The notes beneath the pieces were generated by a model. That model saw only the letters and a list, made by a program, of their open reading frames with translations, ran no database searches and was not told the DNA's origin. A DNA stretch of 64,000 bases, taken from the NCBI RefSeq assembly GCF_017303155.1, contig NZ_JAEKJR010000001.1:496001-560000 (forward strand). Direction: 5' to 3'. This DNA comes from Microbulbifer salipaludis (GTDB taxonomy: Bacteria; Pseudomonadota; Gammaproteobacteria; Pseudomonadales; Cellvibrionaceae). Positions 46,931 to 56,071 of this stretch are shown here, piece after piece. The translations under genes were made by a program, and so were the position numbers. Within the stretch, counting starts at the first letter, position 1. Each line of letters begins with the position of its first letter.

Positions 46931-48709
46931 ATGCCCTACAAAGCACCCATCCGCGATGTACAGTTCCTAGCGGACAAGCTACTTAACGCGCAGAAACACT
47001 ACGCAAGTCTCGCAGGTGGCGAGCCGCTGGATTGTGAGCTACGTAACGCCATTCTCGAGGAGGCGGCGCGCTTTAGTGAAGAGGTGATTTACCCATTAAA
47101 TCGCACTGGCGATGAGCAGGGCTGCCTGTGGAACGAAGACGGGGTAAAGACACCCGACGGTTTTGCCGACGCCTATCGGCAATATATTGATGGCGGTTGG
47201 CCCGGCCTCAGCATGCCCACCGCTTTTGGGGGACAAGCATTGCCAAAGTCCCTCGACTTTATGGTGTCCGAATGCCTGAGTCAGGCGAACCATGCCTGGG
47301 CAATGTATCCTGGCTTGAGTGCGGGTTGTCGCGGAACGCTGCTGGCCCATGGCACAGAATCCCTGCAAGCAATCTATTTGCCTAAGCTGACCAGCGGCGC
47401 CTGGACAGGCACTATGTGCCTGACCGAGCCTCAATGTGGCAGTGACCTCAGTTTCTTACGTACCCGCGCGGAAACACGGGAAGACGGCTCTTATTCCATC
47501 AGTGGTACCAAAATTTTTATCAGTGCCGGTGAACATGACCTCAGTGAAAATATTGTTCACCTGGTATTGGCGCGGCTGCCCGACGCACCCGCGGGTACTC
47601 GCGGTATTTCGTTGTTTATTGTCCCCAAGTTTTTACCCGACCCGCACGGCGAACCTGGCGTACGCAATGCGGTCCAGTGCGGCTCGCTCGAACACAAAAT
47701 GGGCATTCATGGCAACGCCACCTGCGTGATGAATTTTGACGGTGCCCGGGGCTTTCTCATTGGTGAGCCGCACCGTGGGCTATTGGCCATGTTTACCTTT
47801 ATGAATTCTGCGCGCCTCGGCGTTGCGCTGGAAGGCCTTGCCCATGGCGAAATCGCGCTGCAAGGGGCGCTCAGCTATGCGACTGAACGCGAAGCCGGGC
47901 GTGCGTTATCTGGCACGAAAGTGCCAGCCCGCCCGGCGGACAGGCTGATCGTACATCCGGATGTCCGGCGCATGCTGCTGACCATCCGCGCACTGACCGA
48001 AGGTAGCCGTGCATTGCTGCACAGTCTGGGGCAGCTGGTAGACATCGAACTGGGCACCGATGCCGAGGCAGCGGCAGAAGCCGCCAGTTTCCTCGCTTTT
48101 TACACGCCAATCGCCAAAGGCTTCATGACCGAAATGGGCATCGAATGCGCGAATATCGGCATGCAGGTGTATGGAGGCCATGGCTATATTCGCGAGTGGG
48201 GAATGGAACAAAACCTACGCGATGCACGTATCACCACCATGTATGAGGGCACCACTGGTATTCAGGCACTGGACCTCCTGGCACGTAAGGTGCTACGCGA
48301 CCAGGGGGCCTCTCTGGAGCAGGTCATTGTCCGTATTCGTGCCGACATGGAAGGAATGAATGCAGACTACGCACAGCGTCTCTCTGCGCGCCTTGAAGAA
48401 TGGCAGGCCATTACCGTGACACTATTCAGCGCCGTCAGTGAAAATATTGACGAGCTCGGTGCCGCATCGGTGGATTATCTGATGTACTCCGGCTATGTAT
48501 TGCTTGGCTGGCAATGGGGGCGCATGGCCAGTGTCCCTGAAGTGCGGGAAGGTGCGGATGCTTTTTATCGTGCCAAGGCCGTAACGGCACGCTTCTATTT
48601 CGACAAGATATTGCCACGCTGCAGCAGCCTGGCGGAACAGATGCGCGCGGGTGCCGACAGTCTGATGGCCCTGGACGATACGGACTTTGACACCCTCGCG
48701 GGTCGATAA
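46931..48709 (+). CDS. Long acyl-CoA dehydrogenase (DmdC-like), first copy
   Basis: This 592-residue flavoenzyme has N-terminal helical, beta and C-terminal helical ACAD domains plus the extra C-terminal domain seen in DmdC-type and fatty-acid ACADs of about 600 residues. The FAD/substrate region is CLTEPQCGSDLS, the catalytic Glu is in TTMYEGTTGIQALD, and GIQVYGGHGYIREW-like residues are at QVYGGHGYIREWGMEQNLRD. It introduces the 2,3 double bond into an acyl-CoA. The first 17 codons of the open frame are not used; ATG 46931 matches family N-termini. Confidence 0.92.
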   Translation: MPYKAPIRDVQFLADKLLNAQKHYASLAGGEPLDCELRNAILEEAARFSEEVIYPLNRTGDEQGCLWNEDGVKTPDGFADAYRQYIDGGWPGLSMPTAFGGQALPKSLDFMVSECLSQANHAWAMYPGLSAGCRGTLLAHGTESLQAIYLPKLTSGAWTGTMCLTEPQCGSDLSFLRTRAETREDGSYSISGTKIFISAGEHDLSENIVHLVLARLPDAPAGTRGISLFIVPKFLPDPHGEPGVRNAVQCGSLEHKMGIHGNATCVMNFDGARGFLIGEPHRGLLAMFTFMNSARLGVALEGLAHGEIALQGALSYATEREAGRALSGTKVPARPADRLIVHPDVRRMLLTIRALTEGSRALLHSLGQLVDIELGTDAEAAAEAASFLAFYTPIAKGFMTEMGIECANIGMQVYGGHGYIREWGMEQNLRDARITTMYEGTTGIQALDLLARKVLRDQGASLEQVIVRIRADMEGMNADYAQRLSARLEEWQAITVTLFSAVSENIDELGAASVDYLMYSGYVLLGWQWGRMASVPEVREGADAFYRAKAVTARFYFDKILPRCSSLAEQMRAGADSLMALDDTDFDTLAGR

Positions 48710-48860
48710 CCGGGGCAGCACAATGGGCCGACCGAGCACCATTCCGTCCACTCACACTGGCACTGGGAAAGTCCTAAAAAAGGCTGCACGGGAGCTGGGT
48801 TGACCGCAGGTGTCTGGGTAAATCTGTGTGGGTGCTCCGAAACGCCTTGTTTACTTGTGG

Positions 48861-49694
48861 TTAATAAAACAGCAGCGGGTGTGAGAGATCGCTATCCAGC
48901 GCGTCGCTTAGCTCGAGCGCTTCATCCTCCGGATAAAGCGTGTTGATCGCCAGACGAGGTTCCGACACGTAGGATGCGGGGCCCACCGCACCCACATTCA
49001 GGCTGACATTGAAAAAGCTCAAGAGTTTGCCTTTGTAGCGTTGCTGCACACGGTAACTGGCCATAGGCTCGAGCTGTGAAGCAATCTGGGCCCAGTCGTC
49101 CGGTACACCAGGGTGGGCTGCGAGTTCACGCACCATCCCGTGGTAGATGGGGTCATCGGTCAACAGGGCCTCCTGCTGGGCATACATCAGGATCATTGCC
49201 AGCATATGGCGCCAGGGTTCCTGCGCAGAACCTTCCGACGGACGCCGGAACAAAAATTCGAAATGATTTCCTACCTCGACCAGCTCCTCGGGGCTAACGA
49301 CCTCTTTGTAGAAGGCGACCCAGCTCCGGTTGACCATCAACAAGCGGCCATAGCGGTCCATGAGCACTGCTGGGTAGGGGTCCATCGCCTTCAGCGAAAA
49401 CAGGGTGGCCTTGCGCAGCCATTTGAACTCTGGCGCATCGAAGTCAACGGCGTGGCTGCGCGCAAGATATCCTGCTGCCAGTCGCAGGTAGCTCCCGTCC
49501 CGCTCGCCGAGTAAAAGAGCCTGGGTGATCGCCTCAACTAGCGCTTCACTGGGGCGTGCTTTGCCATTCTCAAGAAAGCTGATATGCCGGGTTGAAGATT
49601 GCAGATCGAGCGCTAGAGCCTCCTGGCTGACGCCTCGCACCTTGCGCCAGAAGCGCAACAGGTGACCAAACGCTGGATAAACCGTATCGCTCAT
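48861..49694 (-). CDS. XRE-type regulator with MmyB-like ligand domain
   Basis: This 277-residue regulator has an N-terminal Cro/C1 HTH (residues 9-63, LRFWRKVRGVSQEALALDLQ with ISFLENGKARPS) and a C-terminal PAS-like ligand-binding domain of the MmyB type (about 100-265, including RYGRLLMVNRSW). Such proteins sense small molecules. It lies antisense between the two halves of the cluster and is divergent from the second acyl-CoA dehydrogenase, whose promoter it probably controls. Confidence 0.9.
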   Translation of the reverse strand: MSDTVYPAFGHLLRFWRKVRGVSQEALALDLQSSTRHISFLENGKARPSEALVEAITQALLLGERDGSYLRLAAGYLARSHAVDFDAPEFKWLRKATLFSLKAMDPYPAVLMDRYGRLLMVNRSWVAFYKEVVSPEELVEVGNHFEFLFRRPSEGSAQEPWRHMLAMILMYAQQEALLTDDPIYHGMVRELAAHPGVPDDWAQIASQLEPMASYRVQQRYKGKLLSFFNVSLNVGAVGPASYVSEPRLAINTLYPEDEALELSDALDSDLSHPLLFY

Positions 49695-49747
49695 TTTCTC
49701 GCCTTACATACACTGCCTCAGCCATGTTTGCTTGGGCACTTCCGAAC

Positions 49748-49788
49748 TTGACCTGAGAGGTAATGGCCGAGTCTAACAACTAGGTCAA
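49748..49788. promoter_or_regulatory. Divergent promoter region with TTGACCT/AGGTCAA inverted repeat
   Basis: TTGACCT (49748-49754) and AGGTCAA (49782-49788) are perfect inverted copies with centres 34 bases apart. Each contains a TTGACC that can serve as -35, one for each direction. The plus-strand -10 candidate is TCTAAC (49772-49777) and the minus-strand one is ATTACC (49764-49759). It may be the operator of the XRE regulator. Confidence 0.45.
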
Positions 49789-49863
49789 CAATACCCAAAT
49801 CCAGAAGACTCCAGGCGGAAAAATTCCGACTACCGCCAATGCACAACAGAGATTAGGTGACCT

Positions 49864-51666
49864 ATGGCAGCTCAAGCACTCAGCGAACGGGATCTGGCAT
49901 TTATGCTGTATGAACTCTTTGATGCGGAGTCGCTCACGGCCCGTGCGCGTTATGCGGACCACGGCCGTGAGACATTTGACGCAGCTATCGAAATCGGCAA
50001 GACGGTTGCGCTGAAACATTTCTTGCCAATCCGCAAGAAAGTCGACACCAATGAGCCGACCTTTGACGGTGAAAGAGTGCACCTGATACCGGAAATCAAG
50101 CCCGCTCTGGATGCAGTGATCGAGGCGGGTCTTGCTGCCCCCGCCAGCGACTTTAAAAGTGGCGGCATGCAGTTGCCATTAATAGTAACCAATGTGGCTC
50201 AGGCGCACCTATCGGCAATCGCCAGTACAACACTGGGATACATCTCCCTCACCAATGCCAACGCCAACCTGATTGAGGCGCACGGTTCGGAAGAGCAAAT
50301 CGAAACCTGGGTGCGCCCCATGCGCGAAGGACGTTTTATGGGCACCATGGCGATGACCGAGCCCGGTGCCGGTTCTGGGCTCGCCGACCTCACTACTACC
50401 GCTACCCGCGAGGCGGATGGTAGTTATCGACTGACGGGCAACAAAATTTTTATCTCCGGTGGTGACCACGAGCTCAGCGAAAACATCGTGCACCTGGTAC
50501 TCGCCCGAGTAAAAGGCGCGGCGAAGGGCGTGAAAGGTATATCGCTATTTATCGTGCCCAAGTTCCTGCTCAACGACGACGGCAGCATTGGTAAGCGCAA
50601 CGATGTGGCGCTGGCAGGCCTGTTCCACAAAATGGGTGGCCGCGGGCATACATCCACTGCGCTGAGCTTTGGTGAAAAGGGCGGTGCCACAGCCTATCTC
50701 GTGGGTGAAGAGAACAAGGGACTGATGTATATGTTCCACATGATGAATGAAGCACGCATCATGGTGGGCACCGGTGCTGCCCTCACTGCGCTGACCGGCT
50801 ACCAGTATTCTCTTGACTATGCACGCGAGCGCCCTCAGGGCCGGCTATTGGGCAACAAGGATCCGCAATCTCCGCCCATCCCGATTATCGAGCACGCCGA
50901 TGTGCGCCGTATGCTGCTCACGCAAAAGGCCTATGCGGAAGGAGCCTATGCACTGTGTTTACTCGGTAGCCAGCTTGCTGACGACGAAAAAACAGCAGAA
51001 ACCGAAGAAGCCCGAACCCAGGCGCACACCCTGCTGGATTTCCTGACGCCGATTATTAAAACCTGGCCCTCGGAATACGGACCCAAAGCCAACGACCTGG
51101 CAATCCAGGTGATGGGTGGCCACGGCTATATCAATGAACATCCGGTGGAAATGTTTTACCGGGACAACCGCCTGAACCCCATTCATGAAGGCACCACCGG
51201 TATTCAGTCCCTCGACCTGCTCGGGCGCAAGGTGCCGATGAATAAATTCGCCGGTTATCAGGCAATACTCAATGAAATGCAGGGCACTATCGACAAAGCG
51301 CGCGATACGGAATTGAGCCTGTTTGCTGGGCAGCTAGGCGCTGCGCTTACCGAGTTGCAGCAGACTACGACTACCGTGCTCGGTGCAACCGCAGAAAAAA
51401 ATATCGACCTCGTCTTCTCCAACTCCGTCAGTTATCTGGAGATGTTCGGGCATATCGTGGTCGCGTGGATATGGTTGCGTCAGGGGCTCGCTGCAGATGC
51501 GGGGCTGCAGGCTAATCCGCATAAAGATGACGAGCATTTTTACCGCGGAAAGCTGCAGGCGATGCAGTTCTTCTATCGCTCTGAGCTGCCGAAGATCTAT
51601 CACTGGTCGAAGCTTGTGCGTGATATTGATGGCACCAGCTTCGAAATGAAACCGGATTGGTTTTAA
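49864..51666 (+). CDS. Long acyl-CoA dehydrogenase (DmdC-like), second copy
   Basis: This 600-residue protein has the same architecture as the one at 46931. It has AMTEPGAGSGLADL at the flavin site and the catalytic Glu in PIHEGTTGIQSLD. The Q-VMGGHGYINEHPVEMFYRD region aligns with the first copy, and GTKIFIS/GNKIFIS plus HxLSENIVHLVLAR are shared by both. It has a good SD (GGTGACCT) before the ATG. It heads the second operon with maoC, SDR, thiolase and ALDH. Confidence 0.93.
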   Translation: MAAQALSERDLAFMLYELFDAESLTARARYADHGRETFDAAIEIGKTVALKHFLPIRKKVDTNEPTFDGERVHLIPEIKPALDAVIEAGLAAPASDFKSGGMQLPLIVTNVAQAHLSAIASTTLGYISLTNANANLIEAHGSEEQIETWVRPMREGRFMGTMAMTEPGAGSGLADLTTTATREADGSYRLTGNKIFISGGDHELSENIVHLVLARVKGAAKGVKGISLFIVPKFLLNDDGSIGKRNDVALAGLFHKMGGRGHTSTALSFGEKGGATAYLVGEENKGLMYMFHMMNEARIMVGTGAALTALTGYQYSLDYARERPQGRLLGNKDPQSPPIPIIEHADVRRMLLTQKAYAEGAYALCLLGSQLADDEKTAETEEARTQAHTLLDFLTPIIKTWPSEYGPKANDLAIQVMGGHGYINEHPVEMFYRDNRLNPIHEGTTGIQSLDLLGRKVPMNKFAGYQAILNEMQGTIDKARDTELSLFAGQLGAALTELQQTTTTVLGATAEKNIDLVFSNSVSYLEMFGHIVVAWIWLRQGLAADAGLQANPHKDDEHFYRGKLQAMQFFYRSELPKIYHWSKLVRDIDGTSFEMKPDWF

Positions 51667-51701
51667 CGATTGCCAAGCTAGTAGTTAACACAGGAAATAC
51701 C

Positions 51702-52160
51702 ATGACCACCGTTACCAAAGAAGGCCTGTTGCAACACGTCGGTACCGAGCTGAAAACCACAGACTGGTTCAGCGTAAATCAACAACAGATTAATCTGTTC
51801 GCCGAGGCGACGCGGGATCATCAGTTTATCCATGTTGATCCAGAGCGCGCGGCACAGACGCCGTTTGGCTCGACCATCGCACATGGCTTCTTATCGCTGT
51901 CGATGCTGTCCCATTTTGCAGAAACGTTTGGCCTTGCCATTGAAGGTGCTTACATGGGTATTAACTATGGCTTTGACAAGGTGCGTTTTATCGCGCCGGT
52001 GAAAGTTGATAGCCGGATTCGCGCCCATGCAAAACTTGCCAGTGCGGAAGAAAAAAATCCTGGCCAGTTCATGCTGACGTTTGATGTGAGTGTGGAAATT
52101 GAGGGTGAGGAAAAGCCGGCACTCAAGGCTGAGTGGCTGACCATGCAAATGGTTGCATGA
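51702..52160 (+). CDS. MaoC-family (R)-enoyl-CoA hydratase-like protein
   Basis: This 152-residue hot-dog protein of the NodN/MaoC group has catalytic Asp and His in ATRDHQFIHVDPERAA, followed by PFGSTIAHGFLSLSML. It hydrates trans-2-enoyl-CoA to the (R)-3-hydroxy form. AGGAA five bases before the ATG supports this start. It is next to the MFE-2-like SDR, the natural next enzyme. No crotonase gene is present in the cluster. Confidence 0.9.
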   Translation: MTTVTKEGLLQHVGTELKTTDWFSVNQQQINLFAEATRDHQFIHVDPERAAQTPFGSTIAHGFLSLSMLSHFAETFGLAIEGAYMGINYGFDKVRFIAPVKVDSRIRAHAKLASAEEKNPGQFMLTFDVSVEIEGEEKPALKAEWLTMQMVA

Positions 52161-52214
52161 ATGCAAGAATCCACCGTGAAAACTGATAATGCAAGCAATT
52201 CAAGTGAGAAAAAA

Positions 52215-53129
52215 ATGACAGTACGTTTTGACGGCCAGGTGGCCATCGTAACCGGCGCCGGCAACGGTCTTGGTAAATCCCATGCGCTGGCACTTGCTGC
52301 GCGCGGCGCGAAAGTTGTAGTCAATGATCTGGGTGGCGCCCGCGACGGCAGCGGTGCGTCGTCCGATGCGGCCCAAGCGGTTGTGCGGGAAATTGAGGCC
52401 AATGGTGGTGAAGCCATTGCACATGGTGCAAACGTAGCCAAGTTTGACGAGGTTCAGGACATGGTACAGCAGGCCATGGACAAGTGGGGCCGCGTCGACA
52501 TTCTGATTAATAACGCGGGTATTCTGCGCGATAAATCCTTCGCCAAAATGGAACTGAGTGATTTCCAGCTGGTGATGGACGTGCATGTGATGGGCTCGGT
52601 GAACTGCACCAAGGCGGTATGGGACATTATGCGCGCACAGAATTATGGGCGCATCGTGATGACCACTTCTTCCAGCGGCATGTATGGCAACTTTGGCCAG
52701 TCCAACTATGGCGCTGCCAAAATGGCGGTGCTCGGCTTTATGAATACCCTGGTGCTCGAAGGTGCGAAATACGATATTCGCGTGAATGCGCTGGCGCCGA
52801 CTGCCGGTACCCGCATGACCGAAGATCTGATGCCACCCGAGATACTTGGAATGCTTACACCGGAAGCGGTAACCGCTGGCGCTCTCACCCTATGCCGTAA
52901 GGATGCCCCCAACCGCTTTATTCTGTGTGCCGGTGCGGGTGGCTACGCCAGTACGCGCTTGTTTGAAACAGCGGGTACCTTCATCCCTGCGGATGTGCAA
53001 ACTCCGGAGGTGGTGATCGAAAACTGGGAAAAAATTTGCGATCAAAGTGCGCAGGGCGAGCTCGCCTCGGGCGCTGGGCAGACGGAAAAATTCCTTACTA
53101 TGGCGATGGCCAGTACCCAGCCTGCTTGA
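52215..53129 (+). CDS. MFE-2-like (R)-3-hydroxyacyl-CoA dehydrogenase (SDR)
   Basis: This 304-residue SDR matches the dehydrogenase domain of peroxisomal multifunctional enzyme 2. It has TGAGNGLGKSHAL, VVVNDLGGARDGSG, NNAGILRDKSFAKM, Ser in TTSSSGMYGNFGQ and YGAAKM. It oxidises (R)-3-hydroxyacyl-CoA to 3-ketoacyl-CoA with NAD. The open frame begins at 52161, directly after maoC, but the MTVRFDG start at 52215 fits the family. Together with MaoC it makes a split version of the eukaryotic fusion. Confidence 0.92.
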   Translation: MTVRFDGQVAIVTGAGNGLGKSHALALAARGAKVVVNDLGGARDGSGASSDAAQAVVREIEANGGEAIAHGANVAKFDEVQDMVQQAMDKWGRVDILINNAGILRDKSFAKMELSDFQLVMDVHVMGSVNCTKAVWDIMRAQNYGRIVMTTSSSGMYGNFGQSNYGAAKMAVLGFMNTLVLEGAKYDIRVNALAPTAGTRMTEDLMPPEILGMLTPEAVTAGALTLCRKDAPNRFILCAGAGGYASTRLFETAGTFIPADVQTPEVVIENWEKICDQSAQGELASGAGQTEKFLTMAMASTQPA

Positions 53130-53204
53130 TTTATCCCGCTAACTTCCACCAATCTCCCGCACCCAACGCATTTGCACGGGTGCAGGCTCTGAGAGCGTAT
53201 ATCT

Positions 53205-54386
53205 ATGAAAGAAGCTGTTATTGTCTCTGCGGCGCGCACGCCCATTGGTCGCGCCTATCGCGGTGCATTCAATAATCTGGAAAGCCCATCGCTTGCGGCC
53301 CATGCGGTAGCCGCCGCGGTCGCGCGCGCGGATATTGATCCAGCAGAAGTCGATGACTGTATTTTTGGCGCAGCGCTGCAACAGGGCAGTCAGGGCACCA
53401 ACCTCGCACGCCAAGTTGCAATGGCGGCGGGCTTACCGGTAAGCGTCAGCGGTATGACCATTGATCGCCAGTGTGCTTCCGGGCTCATGTCGATTGCTAC
53501 TGCGGCCAAGCAGATTGTGGTGGACGGCGCTCCGGTGGTTGTTGCCGGCGGTTGTGAATCCATCAGCTTGGTGCAGAACGAGCATATGAACCTGCATCGT
53601 GCGGCAGATCCGGCGGTACTGGCAAAAGCGCCGGCCATTTACATGCCGATGCTGGATACCGCCGAGGTTGTCGCCAAGCGCTACAACATTTCCCGCGACG
53701 CTCAGGATGAATACGCGCTGGAGTCCCAGCGCCGAACCGCGGCAGCCCAGCAGGCCGGTAAGTTCGATGATGAAATTGTTCCGGTTACGGCGACCAAACT
53801 GGTGGCCAATAAGGAAACCGGCGATATCAGCGAACAGGAAGTGACACTGGCCAAGGACGAGGGCAACCGTCCGGGGACCACCCTGGAGGGCTTAAACAGC
53901 CTGAATGCGGTGCGCGAGAACGGTGTGATCACCGCGGGCAATGCCTCGCAATTGTCCGACGGTGCTGCCGCGGTGGTGATGATGGATAGCAAGCTTGCCG
54001 AACAGCGCAATCTGCAGCCGCTCGGCGTTTATCGTGGTATGGCCGTGGCCGGTTGTGAGCCAGATGAAATGGGTATTGGGCCGGTATTCGCGATTCCAAA
54101 GCTGCTAAAACGTACCGGCCTGAAAATGGACGATATCGGTTTGTGGGAGCTGAATGAGGCGTTCGCAGTGCAGGTAATTTATTGCCGCGATCAACTGGGC
54201 ATTCCCGCTGACCGTCTCAATGTCAACGGTGGTGCTATCTCCATTGGTCATCCATACGGCATGAGCGGAAATCGTATGACCATGCACGCACTTATAGAGG
54301 GTAAGCGACGCGGCGTGAAGTATGTTGTCGTCACCATGTGTGTGGGCGGCGGCATGGGCGCAGCGGCCCTATTTGAAGTTCTTTAA
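53205..54386 (+). CDS. Acetyl-CoA C-acyltransferase (thiolase)
   Basis: This 393-residue thiolase has the nucleophilic Cys in DRQCASGLM (about residue 90), NEAFA, the His in [11 protein letters not shown], and the second Cys in CVGGGMGAA. It cleaves 3-ketoacyl-CoA with CoA to give acetyl- or propionyl-CoA and a shortened acyl-CoA, completing the spiral of the second operon. It follows the SDR by 75 bases. Confidence 0.96.
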   Translation: MKEAVIVSAARTPIGRAYRGAFNNLESPSLAAHAVAAAVARADIDPAEVDDCIFGAALQQGSQGTNLARQVAMAAGLPVSVSGMTIDRQCASGLMSIATAAKQIVVDGAPVVVAGGCESISLVQNEHMNLHRAADPAVLAKAPAIYMPMLDTAEVVAKRYNISRDAQDEYALESQRRTAAAQQAGKFDDEIVPVTATKLVANKETGDISEQEVTLAKDEGNRPGTTLEGLNSLNAVRENGVITAGNASQLSDGAAAVVMMDSKLAEQRNLQPLGVYRGMAVAGCEPDEMGIGPVFAIPKLLKRTGLKMDDIGLWELNEAFAVQVIYCRDQLGIPADRLNVNGGAISIGHPYGMSGNRMTMHALIEGKRRGVKYVVVTMCVGGGMGAAALFEVL

Positions 54387-54430
54387 TCCATAGGGACGGT
54401 TGTGTACCGCCCTATTTTCGAGGCACACCT

Positions 54431-55885
54431 ATGGAAGCCCTGGACAGCCCCAAGTTGGACGAGCACAGCCAGGCCCTCGTCGCGATGAACGAAGTTTTTC
54501 AGCGCCAGCGCAAAGACTACCTTGCCAACCCCTACCCGGATTACACATCTCGGATACGCGATTTACGCAAACTTGCGCAGCTAGTACAGGATCACAAGGA
54601 CGCCCTTGCCCGCGCCATCAGCGAGGACTACGGTAACCGCTCGGTCGATGAAACTTTGTTCGCTGAGATCCTGCCGGTGTTGGAGGGAATCCAGGAAACG
54701 ATCAAACATCTGCGCAAGTGGATGAGGCCGGAGCGTCGGCGTGTGCGGCAGCTAGTGTACCCGCTCGCGTCCAATCGATTGATTGCGCAGCCACTGGGTG
54801 TTGTCGGCGTAATCGTACCGTGGAATTTCCCGATTAATTTGGCGTTTTCACCGCTAACCAGTATTTTTGCTGCGGGTAACCGTGCATTGGTGAAAATGTC
54901 CGACCGCTCCCCGCGGCTCGCGGCTTTTTTGAAGCGTGTGGTTACCGACTACTTCCCCAGAGAAAAGCTCGCGTTTATTGATGATGGGCATCAATTGGGG
55001 CCAGAATTCTCAGCCTTGCCGTTTGACCACCTTTTGTTTACCGGTTCCACACAAACTGGCAAAGCGGTGATGGCAAGCGCAGCGACGAACCTGACGCCAG
55101 TGACCCTTGAACTGGGCGGAAAGTCACCGGCAGTTGTTGCGCCGGACTTCCCGCTCGAGGTTGCCGCTGAGCGCATACTTTTCTGGAAGCTCATGAACGC
55201 CGGCCAGATTTGTACGAATATCGACTACCTGTTCCTGCCAGAAAGCAAGGTGCGGGAATTTGTCGAGTTGACGCAGAAAATTGCACATCAGCGCTACCCG
55301 GATCTACAGGCCCCGGATTACACATCCATTATTGATGATCGGTCCTACCAGAGGTTGTGGGATACAGTTGCGGATGCGCAGCAAAAGGGCACACAAGTAG
55401 TGAACGTTTTCCCCGGCAACGAAGGGGATGGCGCGCTGCGAAAATTCCCCCTCCACCTGCTGATTGAACCCAATGACGATAGCCTTGTTATGCAGCGGGA
55501 AATATTTGGCCCGCTACTTCCGATCAAGACTTATCGGGACCCCCAGGAGGTAATCGAGTATATCAACAGCCGCGAGCGTCCACTGGCGTTTTACCCGTTT
55601 ACCCGGAACAAATCTCTTCGTGACTTATACCTGCAGCGGGTGATGTCCGGTGGTGCCTGTGTAAATAATTGCCTGTTACATGTAGCCCAGCACGACCTGC
55701 CTTTCGGTGGTGTGGGACACAGTGGCATTGGTCACTACCACGGCAAGGAAGGATTTATTAACTTTTCCAAACTGCGGCCGGTGCACTATCAGGGCTTTAT
55801 CGACGGTCTCAAGCCATTGATGCCACCGTATGGTGAAAAGTCCCGTAAGATTTTGGAATTTATGATCCGTCGGGCGCGCTCATAA
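54431..55885 (+). CDS. Aldehyde dehydrogenase (coniferyl aldehyde dehydrogenase-like)
   Basis: This 484-residue ALDH has PWNFPI, the base Glu in LELGGKSP and the catalytic Cys in NAGQICTNIDY. The absence of an NAD-type N-terminal extension and the C-terminal GHYHGKEGFINFSKLRPV resemble the coniferyl/fatty aldehyde dehydrogenase group. It probably oxidises an aldehyde to the acid used by the acyl-CoA ligase. It is the last gene of the cluster. Confidence 0.92.
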   Translation: MEALDSPKLDEHSQALVAMNEVFQRQRKDYLANPYPDYTSRIRDLRKLAQLVQDHKDALARAISEDYGNRSVDETLFAEILPVLEGIQETIKHLRKWMRPERRRVRQLVYPLASNRLIAQPLGVVGVIVPWNFPINLAFSPLTSIFAAGNRALVKMSDRSPRLAAFLKRVVTDYFPREKLAFIDDGHQLGPEFSALPFDHLLFTGSTQTGKAVMASAATNLTPVTLELGGKSPAVVAPDFPLEVAAERILFWKLMNAGQICTNIDYLFLPESKVREFVELTQKIAHQRYPDLQAPDYTSIIDDRSYQRLWDTVADAQQKGTQVVNVFPGNEGDGALRKFPLHLLIEPNDDSLVMQREIFGPLLPIKTYRDPQEVIEYINSRERPLAFYPFTRNKSLRDLYLQRVMSGGACVNNCLLHVAQHDLPFGGVGHSGIGHYHGKEGFINFSKLRPVHYQGFIDGLKPLMPPYGEKSRKILEFMIRRARS

Positions 55886-56071
55886 TTGTGTCGACACACC
55901 CTCAAACAATTCGATCCGCTTCCAAAGCTTGAGCCTTGAGCTGCGCGGTTACGGAGCGTGCGCATCAGCCTCCAGCCAATGGCTGTTTGTGCGGGATATC
56001 GTGTATGCCGCGCCAGGTGTTTGCGACTGAAGGCTGTTTGGCGCACATTCGCACGCGGGGGCAAGCGTGAA

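Noticed and set aside
46931..51666. DMSP demethylation pathway (dmdBCD)
   Set aside because: The dehydrogenases look DmdC-like, but there is no DmdA demethylase and no DmdD hydratase, and the TonB receptor and thiolase do not fit.
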